From Siderastrea siderea (taxonomy: Eukaryota; Cnidaria; Anthozoa; Scleractinia; Rhizangiidae), in contig OZ034979.1 of the NCBI GenBank assembly GCA_964030785.1, positions 39,923,984 through 39,987,983 of the forward strand: a stretch of 64,000 nt of DNA. Direction: 5' to 3'. Positions 57,200-64,000 of this stretch are shown one piece after another. Position 1 is the stretch's first letter. The number at the start of each line of letters is the position of its first letter. A model generated the notes under the pieces. It saw only the letters and a list, made by a program, of their open reading frames with translations, made no database searches and was not told the DNA's origin. Position numbers and translations under genes: made by a program.

Positions 57200-58000
57200 C
57201 GCCGAGATCTCGCCGCGATCTCGGCGAGAATCGCGGCGAGATCGCGGCGAGATCGCGGCGCGTTTTTGGCCGCCGAGATTTCCCCATCTCGCCGAGATCA
57301 CGGCCGAGATCGCGGCGAGATCACGGCGAGATACGGGAAATCTCGGCGGCCAAAAACTCGCCGCGATCTCGCCGCGATTCTCGCCGAGATGCGGGAAATC
57401 TCGGCGGCCAAAAACTCGCCGCGATCTCGCCGCGATTCTCGCCGAGATGCGGGAAATCTCGGCGGCCAAAAACAAGCCGCGATCTCGCCGCGATTCTCGC
57501 CGAGATGCGAGAAATCTCGGCGGCCAAAAACGCGCCGCGATCTCGCCGCGATTCTCGCCGAGATGCGGGAAATCTCGGCGGCCAAAAACAAGCCGCGATC
57601 TCGCCGCGATTCTCGCCGAGATGCGAGAAATCTCGGCGGCCAAAAACGCGCCGCGATCTCGCCGCGATTCTCGCCGAGATGCGGGAAATCTCGGCGGCCA
57701 AAACCGCGCCGCGATCTCGCCGCGATTTTCGCCGAGATCGCAGCGAGATATGGAAATCTCGGCAGGCAAATACGCGGCGAGATGTTGCAGCGAGATCGCG
57801 GCGAGATACGGAAATCTCGGCGGCCAAAACGGGCCGTGATCGCGAGGTGATATCGCGGCGAGATATGGATATCTCGGCGGGCAGTTTCGCGGCGAGGCCT
57901 CGGTGGGAGTCTTGCCGGGATTTGCGGCGAGAAACGAAATTCCTGGTGGTCAAAATCTTACTGTTATCCCGTCGAGAAGCGAAATTCTCGGCAGCCAAAT
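57200..58000. repeat. GC-rich palindromic array, 57-58 bp unit
   Basis: About ten units of the type GGCGGCCAAAAACGCGCCGC then GATCTCGCCGCGATTCTCG then CCGAGATGCGGGAAATCTC. Because the unit is close to 57 bp (divisible by three), long meaningless Ser/Arg/Asp-rich frames stay open on both strands; these are not genes. Confidence 0.9.
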
Positions 58001-60379
58001 TAGGTTCGATGAGAACGATATTTACATTTACGTTAACAATTAATCAAACTACCAGACGCTGACAAAACTATGTCCTACATTGCAGTTCCAGGAATTGTTA
58101 ACAATACTGTTTTCAGCCTTGGACGTGTTTTGAAATTAAATTATCCTTTATATGGTACTGTTTCCACGTGACAATGACGAGGAGACAAAGAATAGTTCAC
58201 GTGCACGTGTTTTTACTTCAGGTGATCGATCAGCATTAGTTGTCATTCCCCACGCTGGTGGAAGGAGGCAAGTGCCCACCTTATTAGCTGTGAAATCCGT
58301 AGCATCGATCTGTAGGAGAATAAACCAACGAACAGGAAGAGTTTGATGGTGTTTTGAGCATTTTTGTGTTTGTTCGCACTGCATTTTATACGCTCACCTG
58401 TAAACGATGTGTTCTCGGTTCAGGGAGAGCGATTTATTTGTAGTCAAGACAAAGTATTGAATAATGGCCGTGCAGAAACTCAGGTTTGTTCATCTAAGCA
58501 AGGAACTGACAAACTAAAGCGCCAAATATTAGCAAATGTGGTGAATCTATTGAAAACATCTGTCTGCGCCGCTTGCGCTTCAAACTCGTTTTTGAATGTA
58601 AACACTGAAATATGAATGATCATGCAGCTATGAACAGGGATGACCATTTTCCGTTTTGGTATAAACCTAACAATCCAATAAATCAATCTTGACTAGTTAA
58701 TAATCCTATTATTTTCCCTTATCTTGGTACTTTATTTTGGATAGTTCAATTGAAAACAAAAGGCCTTCTAAATGACAACAACATCTAATTAGACTGGATA
58801 AAGTGTTTTTGTGGCGTCTCCTTGTCTTGCACTGAGAAATTGGCTGCTCGCCAAATTGTGGTCACGCAAATCTTGAGATTATTTTGTCATGTACTGCGAA
58901 GCTCGTGAAATATTCGATCGCAAAATTTGAGTTGTTACTGTTTTGCATCTAAAACTAGTTAAGAAGGAACCATTTTCAGTATAAGATTCTGCAACTTGCC
59001 GCAAATTCTTAAATTTGTCAGACTTGTCACCTGACTGTTTACGCGAAAATTTTATTTCTGAACTCATCATTGCAAAAAGAATGCCGAAGTCTTGGCTCAT
59101 ATCAAATTTGTTACCGGTAAGTTAGGTTATTTATACCTCATCCCCACACATTTTTACAGGAAAGTCAAGCGAAGATTTTTTTAAGCTTAATTAATATTCT
59201 GACGAAGGAAGATGTTTCGGTGAAAGACCCGCAGTTTACTTGAGTGAAATCAACATCACCAATTAAAATAAAGGTCAACAGTCAGCCGACGCGATAAAAG
59301 GGGAAAAATCAAGGCAAGGAAAAGCTGTACATGCTGATGATGTTGTCTGAGAAAAGTGAAACTCACTGACCTTTGTCTCACACGTTGAATGCTTGGGCAA
59401 CTACAAAACTCGTCGAAGGACTGATTCCCGGTGGAGAAGAAACCCATTTGGTGGCTTCCATCGCGGCATTACTGATTAAGCTGTGTAGACTACAAACGTT
59501 CTGGAAGTCTTGAAAGCACTTAACCTGAGTGTTCAGTCCTCAATTGTAGCTTTGTCCATAATATATAAGTTCATTCCCAGTACACTTTAGGTCCTTTAGT
59601 GTGGCTTGTTTAGTTGTGCAACAGTTTCTTGTATATCTTGCAAAACGCTCTAGCTCTCTTGCTTTAAACTTGAAAGAACCATGTTGTTTTCCGTAGTAAA
59701 AAATAACATGTTTAACATTTCAATTTTCCCCTGTACATTCAACAAAAAGAAGCCATTTCCCACTTCTGTAAGTTTTGTGGAAAAGTTCTCGATTTTTTTG
59801 GGCTTACGCGAGCACCGCTCGCCGATGGTGTGATTGAATCAACCAATCACAATGCCCCATTAACACAACGGCGGGAGTCAAGGCGCGATTTTTTGGCGCG
59901 ACTTTACGGTATCAGGTAAGCTCATGGCCGGCAAGCAGCGAAAAAAGTCAAATTCAGAACGACAACAAATTAGTCACAGGAATCTGTCTTTAAAACCCTT
60001 GCCTAACTCTTCCGTAGTGGTTTATAAAGAAAGTTCAACAAAGAGATGACGGACATGACAAACGAAGTCCTCTGCATACATCATTGGTAAGTGACAACAA
60101 ATAGACGTCTGTGGTCTGATGAAATCAAATGACTTCACATGTAAAACAGCGTTTCTGATCGTTGTTATTTTGCTCGTTGCTGCTCGTTGCTGCTCGTTGT
60201 TATTTTGATCTCAAAAGCCGGTAAATTAATTTGTGAGCTGATTTATTTCAGCTTCTTGCCGACCCTCGAAATAGATCGCTGGTAGCGCTTGTTTGAAACT
60301 ATGGGTACAGGGTCAGGAGATTTGCACAAATACAATGGCAGTTGCAGCAGTAAAACCTGAGAGAAATCTTACCGATATC
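58001..60379. other. Core of the foldback insertion
   Basis: No transposase or known domain. Near 59840-59925 lie an inverted-CCAAT-type AACCAATCAC, an E2F-like TTTTTTGGCGCGAC and then an ATG (59923) opening MAGKQRKKSNSERQQISHRN for 41 codons. This resembles a captured host promoter and first exon. Short T/G tandem TGCTCGTTGC near 60175. Confidence 0.4.
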
Positions 60380-60873
60380 GAGATTCTATGAGATAAATCT
60401 CGCAAAGATCGAGACAGTCTCTGCGTTGCAACAGTAGAAATCTCGACATGAAATCGCCGAGATCGCGGCTAGCCGCGCCGAGATTGTGACTATCTCGCCG
60501 CGAACTAGTTTGTCGCGGCGAGATCGTGTCGCAATCTCACTTCTCGCTGGATATCTCGGCGCGATATTTTGAAATCGCGCCGAGATCGCGGTTATCTCGC
60601 CACGAACGGGTTTGGTGCGGCGAGATCGCGTTACGATCTCGCCGCGGGGTAGATATCTCGACGCGATATTTCGCAATCTCGCCGAGATGGTCGTTATCTC
60701 GCCGAGATCTCGCCGATCTTGGCGCGATCTCGGCGAGATTGCCGCGATCTCACCGCGGGCTACTTTTCTCGGCGCGATATTTTGAAATCTCGCCGAGATC
60801 GTGGCTATCTCGCCGAGATCTCGCCGATCTCGGCGAGATTGCCGCGATCTCGCCGAGATCTCGGTCAAATTTT
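60380..60873. repeat. GC-rich palindromic array, inverted partner
   Basis: Units of ATCTCGCCGAGATCGCGG type, more diverged than the left array and in opposite orientation, forming the right inverted end of the insertion. Confidence 0.85.
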
Positions 60874-61254
60874 TACAAGGGTTGGTACTAAAGTGTTCCT
60901 TATTGAGCGAGATGATAAATATCTGGAATTACTTTTGAATTACTTATACAAATTTTGGAATCTTGCTGCTGGTGAAACAGAACCAGCATGGCATGAAGAT
61001 GTTTTTGGTTTAAAGCAAATGAGTATGCAAATTGCTGCAAAAAGTCCTTGCATATGTTTCACGTCTAATTCTCTTATTACCCCTGACATTCTCTCCAATG
61101 ACAACATTAAGAAGTTTGAATATAACACCAAACCCTTAATGCAAACAACAGTTACACGAAAGTGTCAGGGTTGCAAAGATGAGGAATGGAAGTGCAAACT
61201 CACCCATGCGAGGTACGAAGAAAAAGAGCATTAAATTCAGTTAATTCATAGCAA

Positions 61255-62175
61255 ATGTCATACCAATCGTACAAGTATGGTTCAAATGGAATACATAACA
61301 GCTGTCATCAAGACACTTTCCTTGAATTGATTTATCATAGTTTCAAACGCCATTTTGATTGCTCTTTAAATACGAAACTAACAGAAGGCTTGAAACAGCT
61401 ACTTGAAGCTTTTGTGTTGAGGGAGAAAGGTAAATTTCACGAAAGTAAAATGACACTGTGGAAGTGGTTGAGAGATAAGACAGAAAGTGGGTTTACATAT
61501 TATGCATATGGAAAAGAAGCCTCTCTCATCTCCATTATCTACAGGCTTCTAGAATCAATGCCTGGTGAACTTCGAGACACATTTTCAATCAAAACAAATT
61601 ATTCATACACTTGTGGAAATGACAAAAGCCACAATTCATGTCGCAGTTTCACTCATAGTGTGTTTCCAATTTCCACTGATGATGTTTTAGAAACACACCT
61701 CTTCTTAAACTCAAATGACTTTGATGTTATTCAAGTGATAAAACACAAATTGACATTAAATGATTTTACACCAGCATCAAAATGCTCTGTCCTGACAAAA
61801 ATTGATGGAAATGATATATGTACCAGTGATTCTGAATGCACGGTCAATTATAATCCCAACACATGTGGTGCAACACTGCTGGGTTCAACGAGTGTAACAA
61901 ACACACCTGATATTTTCTTTGTAGGGTACACACACAACTCTTCTAAGGGGTATACTCCAAACCTAGGCAAGGGAAACACCACAATTGAAGTCAACAACTG
62001 TACATACAGATTGTCTGGTATTGTTTACTTAAAATCACATCACTACTGGTGCGAGGTGTATTCTACTCAAAAACACTTAAAAAAGGGATGGTTTGCCTAT
62101 AATGGTTTATGGAATAATGGCAAAGCAACCTTTGTTGGTCTAAAGCCATTATTTTTAGAAAAGGAGATCTTTTAA
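61255..62175 (+). CDS. USP-like (peptidase C19-type) cysteine protease of the transposon
   Basis: 306 aa. The Cys box is GSNGIHNSCHQDTFLEL with nucleophile Cys17. The His box is YRLSGIVYLKSHHYWCEV (His262/263), followed by a GWFAYNGL strand as in ubiquitin-specific proteases. Zinc-type Cys pairs lie between them (CGNDKSHNSC; CTSDSEC). It is short for a USP and starts almost at the Cys box, so it is a minimal catalytic domain. Begins 20 bases after the exonuclease stop; its own stop overlaps the next ATG (TAATG at 62173-62177). Likely substrate: ubiquitin on host or element proteins, or the element's own ubiquitin-like domain (inference). Could be another papain-fold deubiquitinase; no deamidase signature. 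Confidence 0.65.
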   Translation: MSYQSYKYGSNGIHNSCHQDTFLELIYHSFKRHFDCSLNTKLTEGLKQLLEAFVLREKGKFHESKMTLWKWLRDKTESGFTYYAYGKEASLISIIYRLLESMPGELRDTFSIKTNYSYTCGNDKSHNSCRSFTHSVFPISTDDVLETHLFLNSNDFDVIQVIKHKLTLNDFTPASKCSVLTKIDGNDICTSDSECTVNYNPNTCGATLLGSTSVTNTPDIFFVGYTHNSSKGYTPNLGKGNTTIEVNNCTYRLSGIVYLKSHHYWCEVYSTQKHLKKGWFAYNGLWNNGKATFVGLKPLFLEKEIF

Positions 62176-63002
62176 TGTTTGAACAAAGCAAAACAAAGCA
62201 TCCTACAATCTTAAGCAATCCTTGTGTTACTTTTTACAAGTCCATTCATTCAAATAATCAAGAAATCATTAAGGAAATTGTTCAGCAACATAAATGCCTG
62301 CTGTCCTTAAGTGACAATAAAGCAAAACTAGCAAACATTAAAGCAATTCTACAGTATCACAATATCCCTATGAAATTAAATATGAAAATTGCTGACCTAA
62401 GTGACCTTCTGTTACAGCACTGTAACACCACAACAACTGTACCTATAACATTTGTATCTGATTTTAGTATTGATAATTATACCGAGGCTTCTAAGAGAGA
62501 CAATTTCAGTCAAAATGAACTAGCTGATTTTGTGCCTGCAACTTTCATTAATGACTCAAATATGATTACATTGGTACAAGCAGGGGAAGATATTTCCGAA
62601 ACAAACAATTTAAAACGACGCGATTTAACCCCTGTAAAACAAGGATATACACCAGAAAGGCATCCCACAAAAAAACAGAAATCTCAACCAAGGGTAACAG
62701 AAACAACAAGTTGTGTTGACGAAAATTCACACGAATCTATTAGTGAACCCCGATTTAGTTATTTAAATCCTTTAAGGACATCCTTTAAAGAAATGGTTTA
62801 TGCCCTGCAGGAAGAAAGCAATTTCTCTTCTAACGAAAGTGATAACGGTGTCTCGAAAACACAGACCTCGAAAACCAAGACCCCAGACCCCAGACCTCGA
62901 AAACACAGACCTCGAAAACCCAGACCTCGAAAACGCAGACCTCGAAAACACAGACCTCGAAAACGCAGACTTCGAAAACACAGACCTACTAAAAACCACT
63001 AA
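62175..63002 (+). CDS. Unknown transposon protein with basic repeat tail
   Basis: 275 aa from an ATG that overlaps the preceding stop by one base. The amino-terminal 75 residues look helical (NNQEIIKEIVQQHK; LANIKAILQYHNIP). The middle is polar. A nuclear-localisation-like HPTKKQK lies near residue 165. The carboxyl end is a PRKHRPRKPRPRKRR repeat produced by a 15 bp tandem (CCTCGAAAACACAGA, 62862-62990). No family recognised. The tail could bind DNA or RNA, or simply be a satellite run into the gene. Confidence 0.5.
   Translation: MFEQSKTKHPTILSNPCVTFYKSIHSNNQEIIKEIVQQHKCLLSLSDNKAKLANIKAILQYHNIPMKLNMKIADLSDLLLQHCNTTTTVPITFVSDFSIDNYTEASKRDNFSQNELADFVPATFINDSNMITLVQAGEDISETNNLKRRDLTPVKQGYTPERHPTKKQKSQPRVTETTSCVDENSHESISEPRFSYLNPLRTSFKEMVYALQEESNFSSNESDNGVSKTQTSKTKTPDPRPRKHRPRKPRPRKRRPRKHRPRKRRLRKHRPTKNH
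62855..62992. repeat. 15 bp tandem repeat
   Basis: CCTCGAAAACACAGA with CGCAGA and CCCAGA variants, about eight copies, at the end of the last transposon gene. It may mark the transposon's right subterminal region. Confidence 0.85.
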
Positions 63003-63105
63003 CGTGTCAAAAATACTGTAAACAATGACAGCCTTTGCTAGCGAGCGAATTATGGCTGAAATAAAAAATTATAAATCCCCTAGTTTGTCGTGGGTGTTAC
63101 GAAAA

Positions 63106-63480
63106 CTAAGATATATTAAAATCAGAAAAACCATTGAAATAACTATTGTAGACGTACAATGAGCACCAGTAACTGTCATTTATAGCTGTCACGATATGTG
63201 AGACACTTCGCGCGTGGTGTTTTCTTGGTCTTTCTTTAGTCATCACTCCTTTCGGCTCTTGGCTTTGTTTTTCTACGCAATCATGTGCGATGAGTGCTAG
63301 TTCGCAACAAATTTCCCGGTCGAAAGAGCGATAGGAATAGTTTAGGGCCTCGATTGGCTTTTGCAAGCTGAATTCGGGCGCGTATTCTCTTTGTTGCGTG
63401 ACGGAAGTGTACAATAAAAGAACATGATCTTCGACTTTGTTCTTGGGGGTGTGACCGAACAATAGCTTGCTTTCAGCCAT
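63106..63480 (-). CDS. Possible 124-aa gene or first exon, unknown function
   Basis: Minus strand from ATG at 63480: MAESKLLFGHTPKNKVEDHV onward. Composition is coding-like in its first 90 codons, with no domain recognised. It is divergent from the kinase ORF at 63578, with 97 bases between start codons holding a CACGTG E-box (63505-63510), so a shared promoter is plausible. Confidence 0.4.
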   Translation of the reverse strand: MAESKLLFGHTPKNKVEDHVLLLYTSVTQQREYAPEFSLQKPIEALNYSYRSFDREICCELALIAHDCVEKQSQEPKGVMTKERPRKHHARSVSHIVTAINDSYWCSLYVYNSYFNGFSDFNIS

Positions 63481-63577
63481 TGAGGTCAAAGGTCGGCTAT
63501 CGCACGTGAGGCAGAAGTAAACATTTTGGCGCGAAACTTAAGACACATGTTTAGATTGAGGGGTAAAATTTTCAGCT

Positions 63578-63859
63578 ATGTCGGCTTTTCGAAAGTTTAA
63601 GCTTCCTCAGCTATTACGAAAAGGGCCACCTGCAAGCGAAATTGGCGAAGACATTCCGCGCTTCAAATGTAGTGAATTGCCGTTAAAACAGAGACTAGGA
63701 CAAGGTTCCTTTGGAGATGTTTACACGGCAGAATACAGAGCTTCAGGAGATACGAAGTGTCACACCGTTGTCGTCAAGAAAATGCTGCAAGTGCTCGATC
63801 AGGAAGAAAAGAAGCTATTCTATAAAGAAGTTAGACTCCTCAACGATTTGCAACACTGA
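63578..63859 (+). pseudogene. Protein kinase N-lobe, truncated by a stop
   Basis: From ATG: a basic leader, then LKQRLGQGSFGDVYTAEYRA (Gly-rich loop GxGxxGxV), VVVKKM (ATP-anchoring Lys) and a helix-C-like EVRLLNDLQH. A TGA follows (63857-63859) where kinases usually read H-P/R-N-I-L, and the same frame continues NILLSLNMV before another stop, so a CGA to TGA change is likely. AATAAA lies at 63915. No catalytic loop or DFG in the window. Either a pseudogene, or a retained fragment making a 93-aa N-lobe. Confidence 0.65.
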
Positions 63860-64000
63860 AATATCTTGTTATCGTTAAATATGGTCTGAGTTCTGTTATT
63901 TAGGAATTTTCAAATAAAGAAACCTTTCCTTTGCGAACCCACATTGAATTTTTTTCAAATTCATTTATTTCAATTTGTTTTTATCGAATGCCGATTTCCG

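Larger units (their letters stand above)
57174..60881. mobile_element. Foldback-type element inserted in the exonuclease gene
   Basis: Ends are inverted: CCCTTGTGAAAATTTTTACG on the left against CCCTTGTAAAAATTTGACCG read from the right. TT is duplicated at the flanks (left GTT, right TTGG), and removing the element plus the two bases restores the host frame across the junction. Both ends continue inward as arrays of CTCGCCGCGATCTCGCCGAG-type palindromic units in inverted orientation (57190-58000 and 60380-60873). The 2.3 kb core has no transposase; it is non-autonomous. Confidence 0.8.
56114..61234 (+). pseudogene. CCHC zinc-knuckle plus YqaJ-type exonuclease, split by an insertion
   Basis: Likely start ATG 56114; an extra A near 56127-56132 shifts to the main frame (from 56136). 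One degenerate and one perfect CCHC knuckle (CFQCGQQGHLKSVC) precede a YqaJ/lambda-exonuclease domain: STKWFEVRKGIINASKAATA, WGSMNEHSAL, GSSPDG (Asp at 56997) and LEMKCP (Glu 57039, Lys 57045), then HIPQIMLQM. After TPV (57173) the frame is interrupted by a 3.7 kb element and resumes at 60884 (KVFLIERDDKYLELLL) to the stop at 61234. The family digests one strand of duplex DNA and serves viral recombination. The catalytic residues lie in the first piece, so a truncated enzyme could still fold poorly or not at all. Confidence 0.75.
51292..63002 (+). mobile_element. Composite DNA transposon: ubiquitin-like/P-type transposase, YqaJ exonuclease, USP-like protease
   Basis: Four long, co-directional, essentially intronless coding units with one-base or overlapping junctions occupy 8 kb, plus a 3.7 kb insertion. 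None looks like a host gene cluster. The P-element/THAP9-like RNase H domain supplies the transposition signature. Terminal inverted repeats and target duplication were not identified, so the true borders could lie in the AT-rich repeats upstream and around 63000-63100 downstream. No description of this gene combination is known to me. Confidence 0.6.

Noticed and set aside
57047..58062. Long Ser/Arg/Asp-rich open frames on both strands (also 60386-60891)
   Set aside because: They arise from a GC-rich 57-58 bp tandem unit whose period is near a multiple of three; several overlapping frames are open at once and none has a non-repeat domain.

Overview
The window reads as nuclear DNA of a cnidarian, most likely an anthozoan such as a stony coral. 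The evidence is a four-exon Wnt gene, a single-exon rhodopsin-type GPCR, exons of a CCDC57 coiled-coil gene, a eukaryotic tRNA-Val, short spliceosomal introns, and a very dense mix of hairpin MITEs, palindromic satellites, LTR, tyrosine-recombinase and DNA-transposon remnants. The species cannot be fixed from sequence alone.

Layout. 1-3300 is non-coding with hairpin MITEs, followed by an isolated signal-peptide-like exon (3307-3412). 4140-8415 is a decayed DNA transposon: a minus-strand DDE-like transposase pseudogene (4659-7449) flanked by copies of a GGTAACGGAGGTTAT motif. 8850-14831 is a complete Wnt gene (Wnt1-like, 364 aa predicted). A 7.8 kb block, 10606-18425, holding its last two exons, 3' region and a tRNA-Val, is tandemly repeated at 18429-26350. 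In the second copy exon 3 is broken but the last exon is intact. 28110-29021 is an orphan GPCR. 29273-35553 is a rearranged LTR retrotransposon that has gag and protease remnants but no reverse transcriptase or integrase. 35700-43400 is a repeat mosaic: a hairpin MITE, a CIDE-N exon fragment, a 450 bp direct repeat, and a foldback-type element with arrays of a 58 bp palindromic unit (39265-42480). 44490-45083 is a tyrosine-recombinase fragment. 45396-49940 carries five exons of a CCDC57 homologue.

The most interesting part is 51292-63002. It is one co-directional, intron-poor set of large ORFs that looks like an undescribed composite DNA transposon. In order it encodes (a) a long protein with membrane segments, a 75-residue ubiquitin-like domain ending in Gly-Gly, zinc-binding motifs (one THAP-like) and a P-element/THAP9-like transposase; (b) a CCHC zinc-knuckle plus YqaJ-type exonuclease; (c) a ubiquitin-specific-protease-like cysteine protease; and (d) an unknown protein with a basic tail. 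Two of the ORF junctions are virus-like (TAATATG and TAATG). The exonuclease is split by a 3.7 kb foldback element (57174-60881) whose ends are arrays of a second 57-58 bp palindromic unit. The working model is inference: a ubiquitin-like domain on the transposase precursor and a deubiquitinase-like enzyme in the same element suggest self-processing or protection from host ubiquitin, while the exonuclease may act in end processing or recombination.

The window ends with a truncated protein-kinase N-lobe ORF (63578-63859) divergent from a possible 124-aa gene (63106-63480). Several reading-frame breaks fall in A or T runs, so some apparent pseudogenes may reflect homopolymer errors in the assembly.
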